A stretch of DNA of 41,969 nt from Candidatus Levyibacteriota bacterium. Lineage in GTDB: Bacteria; Patescibacteriota; Microgenomatia; Levybacterales; UBA12049. The notes under the pieces were generated by a model that searched no databases, was not told where the DNA came from, and worked only from the letters and a program-made list of their open reading frames with translations. Made by a program: the position numbers and the translations under genes. Shown one piece after another: positions 17,445 through 24,748 of this stretch. The DNA is taken from assembly GCA_013816255.1 (NCBI GenBank), contig JACDET010000006.1, forward strand, positions 4,586 through 46,554. Direction: 5' to 3'. Positions within the stretch are counted from its first letter, which is position 1; the number at the start of each line of letters is the position of its first letter.

Positions 17445-17999
17445 ATGACAGATTTACAAAAAAATTATAATGAAGAGATAGTGCCTAAACTTACAAAAGA
17501 GTTGGGTATTAAGAATCCTATGGCTTTACCCAAGCTTACAAAGATTGTTGTAAACATGGGAGTTAAAGACGCAGTTAACGATAAAAAAGTCATCGACAAA
17601 ATGGCTACTGCTTTGGGCATAGTAACAGGTCAAAAAGCAAAACCAACCCAAGCAAAAAAAGCTATTGCAGGATTTAAGATCCGCCAAGGTGACACAATCG
17701 GTTTGGTCATAACAATACGTGGTAACCGTATGTATGACTTTTATGATCGGCTTATAAAGATTGTTTTACCACGTATTAAGGATTTTCGTGGGGTACCTCG
17801 AACTAGTTTTGATGGTCGTGGTAATTACACACTCGGATTTCATGAATACTCAACATTTCCTGAAATTGATCCAGCAAGCGTTGAAAGATTACAGGGAATG
17901 GAAATGATCTTTGTAACTTCAGCTCTTGAAAACAAACATGGTTTTGCACTGCTTGAAGCACTCGGTATGCCTTTTACAAAGGAGGCAAAGAAAAAATAG
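17445..17999 (+). CDS. rplE: Ribosomal protein L5
   Basis: A 184-residue protein that binds 5S rRNA and contacts P-site tRNA. It contains NPMALPKLTKIVVNMGVKDA, the GQKAKPTQAKKAIAGFKIR loop and DFRGVPRTSFDGRGNYTLG. Length is normal (178-185). Its stop lies at the foot of a small hairpin that holds a -10-like element, and a second, larger hairpin precedes rpsN. Confidence 0.97.
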   Translation: MTDLQKNYNEEIVPKLTKELGIKNPMALPKLTKIVVNMGVKDAVNDKKVIDKMATALGIVTGQKAKPTQAKKAIAGFKIRQGDTIGLVITIRGNRMYDFYDRLIKIVLPRIKDFRGVPRTSFDGRGNYTLGFHEYSTFPEIDPASVERLQGMEMIFVTSALENKHGFALLEALGMPFTKEAKKK

Positions 18000-18027
18000 C
18001 CTTGTATATGGTATAATGCCAAGGCTA
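17997..18027 (+). promoter_or_regulatory. Hairpin with -10-like element in its loop (rplE-rpsN)
   Basis: TAGCCTTG (17997-18004, including the rplE stop) pairs perfectly with CAAGGCTA (18020-18027). The 15-nt loop contains TGGTATAAT (18009-18017), an extended -10 sequence. An internal promoter giving a transcript start near 18024 is possible. Confidence 0.5.
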
Positions 18028-18036
18028 GAAAGAAAT

Positions 18037-18109
18037 AGGGTCTAGGGGCTAGGTTCTAGGGTTTAGTAAATTAAAATCACTATCCCCTAATCACTAAACC
18101 CTAATCCCT
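18037..18109 (+). repeat. Heptad hairpin repeat, rplE-rpsN junction (TAGGGTT family)
   Basis: 5' heptads TAGGGTC, TAGGGGC, TAGGTTC, TAGGGTT; the 3' arm has CCTAATC repeated at 14-nt distance. It ends 9 nt before the rpsN ATG. Confidence 0.8.
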
Positions 18110-18118
18110 CACAATAAT

Positions 18119-18304
18119 ATGGCTAAGAAATCAAACGTTGTAAAAATGCTCAAGAAACAAAGATTCGCACACAGACTTGTGAATAGATGCGGAATTTGTG
18201 GCCGTGACAAGGCATATATGCGAAGATTCGGTTTGTGCAGAATTTGTTTCCGTGAGCGAGCCATGAAAGGAGAATTACCAGGAGTATTTAAAGCTTCTTG
18301 GTAG
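18119..18304 (+). CDS. rpsN: Ribosomal protein S14, zinc-binding type
   Basis: A 61-residue protein of the 30S head. The two Cys pairs (CGIC and CRIC) with [12 protein letters not shown] and the C-terminal GVFKASW define the short, zinc-containing type. Normal length for this type (61). Flanked by hairpins on both sides. Confidence 0.97.
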   Translation: MAKKSNVVKMLKKQRFAHRLVNRCGICGRDKAYMRRFGLCRICFRERAMKGELPGVFKASW

Positions 18305-18307
18305 TCA

Positions 18308-18381
18308 AGCGCCTAGGGTCTAGCTTCTAGCGACTAGTAAAAAATAAATTACTAAACGCTAAACGCTAGAAGCTAAACGCT
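18308..18381 (+). repeat. Heptad hairpin repeat, rpsN-rpsH junction
   Basis: AGCGTCT-family starting 3 nt after the rpsN stop. 5' heptads AGCGCCT, AGGGTCT, AGCTTCT, AGCGACT; the 3' arm ends AAACGCT, 11 nt before the rpsH ATG. Confidence 0.85.
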
Positions 18382-18392
18382 TCAAACATATT

Positions 18393-18782
18393 ATGAATTA
18401 CGTTATAGGAGATTTTGTTATTCAATTAAAGAACGCGTCACTCGCTCGTAAAAAAGCGGTTGTAGCACCATATGCGAACTTAAGTAAAGCTGTGGCTAAA
18501 GTCCTAAAGAAAGAAGGCTTTTTGGATGAAATCAAGGAAGAAACTATTGATGGTCATCGAATGCTTTCAGTTTCACTTCGATACCAAAAGCGCAAACCTG
18601 CAATTACTGATGTGCATTTGATCTCAAAGCCGTCACTTAGAACATATGTCAATGCATCTGAAATTGCTCGGACACAAGGAAAAGCAACAATTGCTGTTAT
18701 CTCAACCAATGTCGGTGTTTTAACAGGAAAGGAGGCAATCAAAAAAGGAGTAGGTGGCGAACTTCTTTTTAAGATTTGGTAA
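18393..18782 (+). CDS. rpsH: Ribosomal protein S8
   Basis: A 129-residue protein that organises the central domain of 16S rRNA. It shows VIGDFVIQLKNASLARK at the N-terminus and TNVGVLTGKEAIKKGVGGELL at the C-terminus, the family signatures. In E. coli S8 also represses the spc operon. Length is normal. Its stop lies 4 nt before the rplF ATG, with no hairpin between. Confidence 0.96.
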   Translation: MNYVIGDFVIQLKNASLARKKAVVAPYANLSKAVAKVLKKEGFLDEIKEETIDGHRMLSVSLRYQKRKPAITDVHLISKPSLRTYVNASEIARTQGKATIAVISTNVGVLTGKEAIKKGVGGELLFKIW

Positions 18783-18786
18783 TAGT

Positions 18787-19335
18787 ATGTCTAAGATCGG
18801 AAAATTGCCAATTGCTCTCGGAAACGGTATCACAGTACAAGTGCAAGGAAATCAAGCAACTGTAACTGGTCCAAAAGGAACGATGTCCTTGACTATTCCT
18901 CACGGTATAAAGATTGAACAGCAAGAGGGACGGTTACAGCTGACAACTGAAAATAAAGACGATAGAACTGTCAGAGCGATGTATGGTCTCACTCGTGCAA
19001 ACCTTGCAAACTTGGTCAAAGGTGTTGATACAGGATTTGAGAAAAAATTAGAAATAATTGGAGTTGGATATCGCGGAGTAATGCAGGGGGCAACGCTCGT
19101 ACTTTCACTTGGGTTTGCTCATCAAGTTAAGTTTGAATCGACAAAAGACGTTACCTTGGCAATAGCTGACAATGTCATTTCAGTTATGGGAAGTGATATC
19201 AGCCAGGTTGGAGAGATGGCAGCGAAAATACGCGCGTCAAAACCACCTGAACCATACAAGGGAAAAGGTATAAAATATAAAGGTGAAAAGATCAGACGTA
19301 AAGCAGGAAAGGCAGCGAAAGCAGCCGGAAAGTAG
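18787..19335 (+). CDS. rplF: Ribosomal protein L6
   Basis: A 182-residue protein near the factor-binding site. It begins MSKIGKLPI and includes GPKGTMSLTIPHGI and the RASKPPEPYKGKGIKYKGE motif. An in-frame ATG at 18754 exists, but the family N-terminus (SKIGKxPI) sets the start at 18787. Normal length. Its TAG stop is the first base group of a hairpin. Confidence 0.96.
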   Translation: MSKIGKLPIALGNGITVQVQGNQATVTGPKGTMSLTIPHGIKIEQQEGRLQLTTENKDDRTVRAMYGLTRANLANLVKGVDTGFEKKLEIIGVGYRGVMQGATLVLSLGFAHQVKFESTKDVTLAIADNVISVMGSDISQVGEMAAKIRASKPPEPYKGKGIKYKGEKIRRKAGKAAKAAGK

Positions 19336-19402
19336 CGCCTAGGGTATAGCGGCTAGCGTCTAGAAAAAATTACTAGACCCTAGAAGCTAGCCGCTAATCG
19401 CT
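19334..19402 (+). repeat. Heptad hairpin repeat, rplF-rplR junction
   Basis: AGCGTCT-family overlapping the rplF stop by 2 nt. 5' heptads AGCGCCT, AGGGTAT, AGCGGCT, AGCGTCT; the 3' arm ends AATCGCT, 10 nt before the rplR ATG. Confidence 0.85.
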
Positions 19403-19412
19403 CAAAAAGAAT

Positions 19413-19757
19413 ATGAATAGAAAGCATCCAAAAATTCAAAGACAAATCAGAGTCCGTAAAAAGGCAGTCACTGTTTCTGACAGACCACGGTTAACTGTGT
19501 TCCGTTCAAATAATTATGTGTACGCACAGATTATTGATACTACTGGAAAGACAATTGTCGGTATTTCAGAAAAAGCATTGAAAGCTGATGCGAAGCTCAA
19601 GCCAGTAGAGCGTGCAAGATTAGTTGGAGCTGAAATTGCAAAATTGGCAGTCGCTAAAAAAGTGAAAGACGTTGCTTTTGATAAAGGAAGATTTGCATAT
19701 CACGGACGAGTCAAAGCAATTGCTGAAGGTGCACGAGAAGGAGGATTAAATCTATGA
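19413..19757 (+). CDS. rplR: Ribosomal protein L18
   Basis: A 114-residue 5S rRNA-binding protein. It contains RPRLTVFRSNNYVYAQIID, FDKGRFAYHGRVKAIAEGAREGG, typical of the family; length is normal. The stop codon is TGA, and ATGA overlaps the rpsE start by 4 nt, so the two are translationally coupled and have no hairpin. Confidence 0.96.
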   Translation: MNRKHPKIQRQIRVRKKAVTVSDRPRLTVFRSNNYVYAQIIDTTGKTIVGISEKALKADAKLKPVERARLVGAEIAKLAVAKKVKDVAFDKGRFAYHGRVKAIAEGAREGGLNL

Positions 19758-20290
19758 GCCGAAATTTTAACGCGTCACGATACAATCAAGTACCAAGTGA
19801 ATTTGACGAGCAAGTTGTACAAATTAACCGAGTTTCCAAAAAAACAAAAGGTGGAAATAAAGTTGGCTTTTCAGCACTTACAGTTGTTGGTGATAAAAAA
19901 GGTCGAGTCGGTGTCGGCCTTGGTAAAGCACCTGATGTTTCAAGTGCTATCCGTAAAGGTATGAATCAGGCAAAGAAGAACTTAATCGATGTGCCATTGG
20001 TTGAAGGAACAATTCCTTTCAGAATTGATATCAAGCTTGGCGCGGCACGCATCATGCTTAAGCCTGCACCATCAGGTAGTGGTATTATTGCAGGTGGCGC
20101 TGTCAGAAGTGTTGTCTCGGCGGCTGGTATCAAGAACATCTCGAGTAAAATGCTTGGAACAGAGAACAAAATTAGTAACATCTATGCAACACTTGAAGCA
20201 CTCAAAAGAGTTGGTGAACAGGCTGCAAAACAGAAAGATCGAATAGCCCTAAATAAAGCAAGAAAAGAGGAGGCAAATAAGAGCGTCTAG
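19754..20290 (+). CDS. rpsE: Ribosomal protein S5
   Basis: A 178-residue protein at the mRNA entry site, involved in decoding fidelity. It contains VVQINRVSKKTKGG, FSALTVVGDKKGRVGVGLGKA and the C-terminal GIKNISSKMLGTENKISN. The C-terminal Ser-Val-stop is contributed by the following hairpin. The next gene is rplO: rpmD (L30), found here in most bacteria, is absent. Confidence 0.97.
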   Translation: MSRNFNASRYNQVPSEFDEQVVQINRVSKKTKGGNKVGFSALTVVGDKKGRVGVGLGKAPDVSSAIRKGMNQAKKNLIDVPLVEGTIPFRIDIKLGAARIMLKPAPSGSGIIAGGAVRSVVSAAGIKNISSKMLGTENKISNIYATLEALKRVGEQAAKQKDRIALNKARKEEANKSV

Positions 20291-20352
20291 GGAATAGCGC
20301 CTGGCGTCTAGTACATTAATCACTAGAAGCTAAACGCTAGAAGCTAAACGCT
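20282..20352 (+). repeat. Heptad hairpin repeat, rpsE-rplO junction
   Basis: AGCGTCT-family with the Ser-Val-stop coding overlap and the loop TACATTAATC. The 3' arm ends AAACGCT, 11 nt before the rplO ATG. Confidence 0.85.
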
Positions 20353-20363
20353 TTTCTATAAAT

Positions 20364-20807
20364 ATGAATTTATCAGGACTTACAAAAATTAAAGCAAAGA
20401 GTAAAAAGAGAGTTGGTCTCGGACATGGTTCAGGTCGTGGTAAAACAGCAGGCCGTGGACAAAAAGGACAAAAAGCTCGGACAGATGTTCCGCTACGATT
20501 TGAAGGTGGAGCGCTTCCTCTTACTAAGCGTTTACCATTTCTTCGTGGTAAAGACCGTAACAAGTCACTTAATGAAAAGCCACGTATTCTGAACGTTGAA
20601 GCGTTAAATGTTTTCCCGAAAGGTTCAGTTGTTGATCAGGAAAGTTTGACCAAACAAGGTCTAGTCCGCGATATGGGTAAATATGAAACAATTAAAATTC
20701 TTGGTGACGGTGAATTGCAAGTTGCTTTGACTGTAAAACTACCTGTCTCCAAAGGGGCGGCAGAAAAAATCAAAGGAGCAGGCGGAACTATCGAAGTTGA
20801 AAATTGA
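20364..20807 (+). CDS. rplO: Ribosomal protein L15
   Basis: A 147-residue late-assembly 50S protein. The glycine-rich N-terminal motif KKRVGLGHGSGRGKTAGRG and KARTDVPLRFEGGALPL identify it. Length is normal. The TGA stop lies inside the first heptads of the A-rich hairpin that precedes secY. Confidence 0.96.
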   Translation: MNLSGLTKIKAKSKKRVGLGHGSGRGKTAGRGQKGQKARTDVPLRFEGGALPLTKRLPFLRGKDRNKSLNEKPRILNVEALNVFPKGSVVDQESLTKQGLVRDMGKYETIKILGDGELQVALTVKLPVSKGAAEKIKGAGGTIEVEN

Positions 20808-20874
20808 AAATGGAAAATTGAAATTTTGTTATGTAATGAGTAACTTTCAACTTTCAACTTTCCATTTTCAATTT
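20798..20874 (+). repeat. Heptad hairpin repeat, rplO-secY junction (TGAAAAT family)
   Basis: 5' heptads TGAAAAT (20798), TGAAAAT (20805), GGAAAAT and TGAAATT; 3' heptads ACTTTCA (20843), ACTTTCA, ACTTTCC and ATTTTCA. The arms are nearly perfectly complementary. The 5' arm contains the rplO stop TGA (20805-20807); the 3' arm ends 5 nt before the secY ATG. Confidence 0.85.
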
Positions 20875-20879
20875 ATATT

Positions 20880-22169
20880 ATGAACAGTTTATTTACGACC
20901 CTTCGAAACAGTTTTAAATCACCAGAGCTACGAAACAAAATTCTTTTCATACTCTTCATCTTTTTGGTATTCAGATTTTTTGCGCACGTTCCTGTGGCCG
21001 GCGTTGATGTCGATCAACTGCGTAACATCTTTGCCAATAACCAATTCCTCGGTTTTCTCAATGTCTTCTCCGGTGGTACGCTTGCCAACTTCTCGATTAT
21101 GGCACTCGGGCTTAACCCATATATTAACGCGTCAATTATTCTCCAGCTTCTTACTATGGTCTTTCCAAAGCTTGAAGAACTTTCCAAAGAAGGGGATTCA
21201 GGCCGGCGAAAAATTAATCAATACACCCGTTTCTTAACAGTTCCGTTAGCGGTACTTCAGGCAATCGGTGTCTTTGCCTTACTCAAGAGTCAAGGGCTCG
21301 TTTCCAATCTTGGACCACTCGAATTTATGGCATTTATTCTGACACTTGTTGCAGGTTCGATGCTTCTCGTTTGGCTTGGAGAGTTGATTACAGATAAAGG
21401 TATCGGAAATGGTATTTCACTTTTAATTGTGGCTGGTATCGTCGGGCAATTGCCAATTCTTATCGGGCAAACCTTTTCAACTGCGAATGCTCAGGCAAGT
21501 TTGAGTCTCTTAAGTTTTGTTGTGATGACGTTACTTGTCATTATCGGTATTATCATTGTGAACGAGGCAACGCGGCAAATCCCTGTACACTATGCCAAAA
21601 GGATGCGCGGAAATAAAATGTATGGTGGCCAATCAACATTCCTCCCTCTTCGTTTGAATCAGGCTGGTGTTATTCCAATCATCTTCGCGGTCTCTATCGT
21701 ACTCTTACCATCACTCATTTCCAGTGTCTTTCTCCAATCAGATAATGCTTCGCTTCGCGGTATGGCGCAGTGGCTTAACGTCTGGTTTTCGCCAACAAGT
21801 ATTCTCTATAACCTTTTTTACTTTCTTTTGGTTGTGGCTTTTACTTTTTTCTATACTGCTGTTGTCTTCAATCCCAAAAAGATTTCAGAGGATATTCAAA
21901 AGTACGGAGGTTTCATCCCAGGAGTTCGTCCCGGTAAACCTACAACAAATTATCTCAATTACATCTTAACCAGAATTACATTGGTCGGTGCATGTTTCTT
22001 AGGGTTTGTTGCGATCTTACCGGAAATTGGACGTGCCGCAACTGGTTTGCAAACATTACTTTTAGGTGGCGCAAGTATCTTGATCGTCGTCTCAGTTGTT
22101 CTTGAAACCTTTAAAGCAATTGAGGCAAATCTCGTCATGCGCAATTACGAAGGCTTCCTAAATAAATAG
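20880..22169 (+). CDS. secY: Protein translocase subunit SecY
   Basis: A 429-residue integral membrane protein, the channel of the Sec translocon, with ten predicted membrane segments. It shows the plug-region motif ([16 protein letters not shown]), the cytoplasmic loop [10 protein letters not shown], and [18 protein letters not shown] in slightly altered form ([12 protein letters not shown]). The last loop has [14 protein letters not shown]. Length is normal. It lies between rplO and adk as in most bacteria. Confidence 0.97.
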   Translation: MNSLFTTLRNSFKSPELRNKILFILFIFLVFRFFAHVPVAGVDVDQLRNIFANNQFLGFLNVFSGGTLANFSIMALGLNPYINASIILQLLTMVFPKLEELSKEGDSGRRKINQYTRFLTVPLAVLQAIGVFALLKSQGLVSNLGPLEFMAFILTLVAGSMLLVWLGELITDKGIGNGISLLIVAGIVGQLPILIGQTFSTANAQASLSLLSFVVMTLLVIIGIIIVNEATRQIPVHYAKRMRGNKMYGGQSTFLPLRLNQAGVIPIIFAVSIVLLPSLISSVFLQSDNASLRGMAQWLNVWFSPTSILYNLFYFLLVVAFTFFYTAVVFNPKKISEDIQKYGGFIPGVRPGKPTTNYLNYILTRITLVGACFLGFVAILPEIGRAATGLQTLLLGGASILIVVSVVLETFKAIEANLVMRNYEGFLNK

Positions 22170-22245
22170 GGTTTAGGGTTTAGGGTCTAGGGTCTAGTAA
22201 AATAGAAAATCCCTAACCCCTAAAACCTAACCCCTAAAACCTAAT
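22167..22245 (+). repeat. Heptad hairpin repeat, secY-adk junction (TAGGGTT family)
   Basis: 5' arm TAGGGTT x2 then TAGGGTC x2, starting with the secY stop TAG; 3' arm CCCTAAC, CCCTAAA, ACCTAAC, CCCTAAA, ACCTAAT. The unit matches the plant-type telomere heptamer by coincidence of sequence. It ends 2-3 nt before the adk ATG. Confidence 0.85.
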
Positions 22246-22247
22246 CT

Positions 22248-22793
22248 ATGAAACTTATTATTATTGGTATCCAAGGGGCGGGGAAATCTACCCAAGGGAA
22301 CTTACTTAAAAAAAAATTAAAAATACCATACCTCTCAACCGGGCATATATTCCGGGAAATCGCTAAAGAGAGAAGTTCACTGGGCCGCTACATTAAAGAA
22401 ACAATGAATGCAGGGTATCTTATCCCGGACGATAAAACACTTGAAATTGTTTCAGAGTATCTTTCCCGTCCTGAGTACCAAAAAGGATATATTCTTGACG
22501 GTTTTCCCCGCACTGCGACACAAGCTGAATCGTTTAAAAATGGGATTGATAAAGTAGTTTATCTTGAAGTAAGCGACAAAGAAGCATTATGGAGACTTTC
22601 ATACCGAGGGGAAGATGGGCATGAGCGCGAAGATGATACACTGCGGGCATTGAGAAAGCGAATTGAACTTTTTCATAAGTTTACAGGACCAGTCTTAGAA
22701 CATTATAAAAAGAAACGCAAGCTCGTTACAATTAACGGCGAACAATCTATTCCAAAGATTTGTAAAGAAATAATAACTAAATTGAAAGTGTAG
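22248..22793 (+). CDS. adk: Adenylate kinase
   Basis: A 181-residue nucleoside monophosphate kinase (ATP + AMP to 2 ADP). P-loop GIQGAGKST at residues 7-15, AMP-binding LSTGHIFRE and DGFPRT are present. It is the short form without the zinc LID insert. The LID arginines appear in YRGEDGHEREDD and LRKRIELF. Position after secY is standard. UMP/CMP specificity is not excluded, but context favours adk. Confidence 0.9.
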   Translation: MKLIIIGIQGAGKSTQGNLLKKKLKIPYLSTGHIFREIAKERSSLGRYIKETMNAGYLIPDDKTLEIVSEYLSRPEYQKGYILDGFPRTATQAESFKNGIDKVVYLEVSDKEALWRLSYRGEDGHEREDDTLRALRKRIELFHKFTGPVLEHYKKKRKLVTINGEQSIPKICKEIITKLKV

Positions 22794-22799
22794 GCATTT

Positions 22800-23363
22800 A
22801 TGGCAAAGAAAGATATCATAGCGATTGTTGGAATGCCAGGTGCTGGGAAAAGTGAAGCAGCTTCATATCTGGACGAGAAAGGAATTCCATTTATCCGTTT
22901 TGGTCAATTAACAGACGAAACAGTACAAGAAATGGGTTTGCCTTTAACACCACAAAATGAGCGTACAGCGCGAGAAAAACTCCGCAATGAATTAGGAATG
23001 GCTGCCTATGCCATAAAAGCAAAGCCTAAAATTAAAGCACTTTTAGAGAAGGCAAAAGTTGTGGCATTAGACGGTTTATATTCCTGGGAAGAATATCTCT
23101 TATTAAAAGAAGAATTTCCAGAGCTTATCTTAATCCACGTATACGCTGAGCCAACAGTACGATATGCACGTTTGGCAAAAAGAAAAATACGCCCGCTTAC
23201 ACCAGGTGAAGCAAGAATACGCGACGTTGCGGAACTCGAAAAATTAAATAAAGGTGGTCCAATTGCTATAGCAGATTACATGATAGAAAATGATACTGAG
23301 GATATTTCGCAATTACATAAACAAATTGATGCGTTGTTTGCACGTCTAGAAATAAAAATATGA
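22800..23363 (+). CDS. P-loop kinase related to dephospho-CoA kinase (UPF0200-like)
   Basis: A 187-residue P-loop NTPase with Walker A GMPGAGKS (residues 11-18) and a conserved Asp in VVALDGLYSWEE. A segment YAEPTVRYARLAKR resembles the LID region of CoaE and the archaeal UPF0200 family. It is sandwiched between adk (6 nt) and map (4-nt overlap), so it is co-translated with both. The substrate is not determined by sequence; a nucleotide or dephospho-CoA is likely. Confidence 0.7.
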   Translation: MAKKDIIAIVGMPGAGKSEAASYLDEKGIPFIRFGQLTDETVQEMGLPLTPQNERTAREKLRNELGMAAYAIKAKPKIKALLEKAKVVALDGLYSWEEYLLLKEEFPELILIHVYAEPTVRYARLAKRKIRPLTPGEARIRDVAELEKLNKGGPIAIADYMIENDTEDISQLHKQIDALFARLEIKI

Positions 23364-24121
23364 TACATCTAAAATCACCAGAACAGATAAAAATAATGCA
23401 GCATGGCGGTCATATCTTGGCTACTGTGCTAGGGGAAGTTATGGATGCGGTTGCCCCAGGAGTTACAGAACTTGATTTGGACAGATTGGCGGAGAGACGG
23501 ATCCGTGAAATGGGCGGCGAGCCTGGCTTTATGCGAGTTGAGGGATATAAGCACACGACGTGTATGTCAACCAATGACGTTGTCGTCCATGGTATACCGA
23601 CAGAGTATGCATTGCAAGCTGGTGACGTCGTTGGCGTTGATTGTGGCGTGTTCTATAAAGGCTTCCATACAGACATGAGTGATTCAAAAAGGGTAAAGGG
23701 GGAAAGGGGAAAGAAAGATGCGATTGATACGTTTTTGGAAATTGGAAAAGTTGCACTTGATGAAGCCATTGCGCAAGCAGTCGTCGGGAATCATGTCGGC
23801 CATATCTCAAAAGCGATTCAAGATATCGTCGAAAAGCAGAACGGTTACAGTATAGTACGCAGTTTGATTGGTCATGGTGTAGGAAAAGAACTCCACGAAG
23901 AGCCCGAAGTGCCAGGATATCTCCGTGGAAAAATCGAAAAAACGCCAAAACTGCGCATCGGGATGACAATTGCTGTTGAAGTAATATATAATATGGGTAC
24001 TGCTGAAGTGATGTTGGACCGTGACCACTGGACGATCCGGACAGCAGATGGTAAAATAGCAGGACTCTACGAAAGAACTATAGCGATCACCAAAGATGGT
24101 CCGCTTATGGTAACGAAGTAA
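23360..24121 (+). CDS. map: Methionine aminopeptidase, type I
   Basis: A 253-residue metalloprotease that removes the initiator Met. Metal ligands are visible: two Asp in GVDCGVFYKGFHTDMSD, His in GHGVGKELHEEP, Glu in MTIAVEV and Glu in GLYERTIAIT. Length is normal. A short Lys/Arg/Gly-rich insert (SKRVKGERGKKDA) follows the second Asp. It overlaps the preceding kinase gene by 4 nt and is separated from infA by a long imperfect hairpin. Confidence 0.96.
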   Translation: MIHLKSPEQIKIMQHGGHILATVLGEVMDAVAPGVTELDLDRLAERRIREMGGEPGFMRVEGYKHTTCMSTNDVVVHGIPTEYALQAGDVVGVDCGVFYKGFHTDMSDSKRVKGERGKKDAIDTFLEIGKVALDEAIAQAVVGNHVGHISKAIQDIVEKQNGYSIVRSLIGHGVGKELHEEPEVPGYLRGKIEKTPKLRIGMTIAVEVIYNMGTAEVMLDRDHWTIRTADGKIAGLYERTIAITKDGPLMVTK

Positions 24122-24125
24122 GTTA

Positions 24126-24211
24126 GCTTCCGAAAACTCGGATTACTCAGAAGATCAGACTGTCAGATTTTCAGACATTCTGGACTACCGAAGCTCCGAG
24201 TATTCTGAGTG
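24126..24211 (+). repeat. Long imperfect hairpin, map-infA junction
   Basis: Around the centre TGTCAGA/TCAGACA an imperfect stem extends outward through GATCAG/CTGGAC-type and ACTCGG/CCGAG pairs for about 40 nt per arm. The 5' half shows 8-nt spacing of CAG (TTACTCAG, AAGATCAG, ACTGTCAG, ATTTTCAG). Same position as the heptad hairpins but a different sequence and period. Confidence 0.6.
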
Positions 24212-24221
24212 ATTCAATCTG

Positions 24222-24250
24222 TTGCTCTTTTGAGCCTGCTTTGTTATAAT
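24222..24250 (+). promoter_or_regulatory. Promoter of infA, leaderless start
   Basis: TTGCTC (24222-24227) and TATAAT (24245-24250) are 17 nt apart. The -10 ends 6 nt before the infA ATG at 24257. Confidence 0.65.
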
Positions 24251-24256
24251 GCACGA

Positions 24257-24475
24257 ATGGCTCACCAAGGCTCTTTTGAAAAAGACGGCACAGTGCGCGA
24301 AGCTCTGCCTAATACATTGTTCCGTGTGGAACTCGAAGATGGTTCACTCGTTTTGTGTCACCTCTCAGGAAAGATGCGTATGCATTTTATAAAAATTTTA
24401 CCTGGAGACCGAGTCAGAATTGAGATGACACCATATGATCTCGCCCGTGGCAGGATCATGTATCGGTATAAGTAG
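24257..24475 (+). CDS. infA: Translation initiation factor IF-1
   Basis: A 72-residue OB-fold protein that binds the 30S A site. It has the family pattern [37 protein letters not shown] and RGRIMYRYK. An earlier in-frame start (24209) would overlap the promoter, so 24257 is chosen. The mRNA from the upstream promoter would be leaderless. Its TAG stop overlaps the next hairpin. Confidence 0.96.
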   Translation: MAHQGSFEKDGTVREALPNTLFRVELEDGSLVLCHLSGKMRMHFIKILPGDRVRIEMTPYDLARGRIMYRYK

Positions 24476-24544
24476 CGTCTAGGGCATAGCGCCTAGCGTC
24501 TAGGAATAAAATTACTAGACCCTAACCGCTAGAAGCTAAACGCT
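24474..24544 (+). repeat. Heptad hairpin repeat, infA-rpmJ junction
   Basis: AGCGTCT-family overlapping the infA stop by 2 nt. The 3' arm ends AAACGCT, 9 nt before the rpmJ ATG. Confidence 0.85.
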
Positions 24545-24553
24545 TTCAAGAAT

Positions 24554-24667
24554 ATGAAAGTACAAGCAAGTGTCAAAAAGCGATGTCTAAAATGTAAAAT
24601 TATTAAGCGCCGAGGCGTGATTCGAGTTGTGTGTGAGAACGCACGACATAAACAAAGACAGGGATAA
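24554..24667 (+). CDS. rpmJ: Ribosomal protein L36
   Basis: A 37-residue zinc protein of the 50S subunit. It begins [15 protein letters not shown], contains [17 protein letters not shown], and keeps the Cys11, Cys14, Cys27, His32 zinc ligands. Exactly the family length. It lies in its standard place between infA and rpsM, with hairpins of two different sequence families on its two sides. Confidence 0.96.
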   Translation: MKVQASVKKRCLKCKIIKRRGVIRVVCENARHKQRQG

Positions 24668-24670
24668 GAT

Positions 24671-24748
24671 CAGTACTTAGTAGTTAGTGCTCAGTAATTA
24701 GCTAGAACTAAGAACTAAGAACTAAGAACTAAGAACTAAGAACTAATT
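24671..24748 (+). repeat. Heptad hairpin repeat, rpmJ-rpsM junction (GAACTAA x6)
   Basis: Six perfect tandem copies of GAACTAA occupy 24705-24746. They face 5' heptads ACTTAGT, AGTTAGT, GCTCAGT and AATTAGC (24674-24701). The tandem tract reaches to the rpsM ATG at 24749. Confidence 0.85.

Noticed and set aside
18754-18786. Longer N-terminus for rplF starting at 18754
   Set aside because: It would overlap rpsH and add residues before the conserved SKIGKLPI start of L6.
22167-22245. Eukaryotic telomere contamination
   Set aside because: The TAGGGTT tract is embedded between intact bacterial secY and adk genes and has a complementary second arm.
24209-24256. Longer N-terminus for infA starting at 24209
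   Set aside because: The added part coincides with a well-formed promoter and is not part of IF-1; family alignment starts at 24257.
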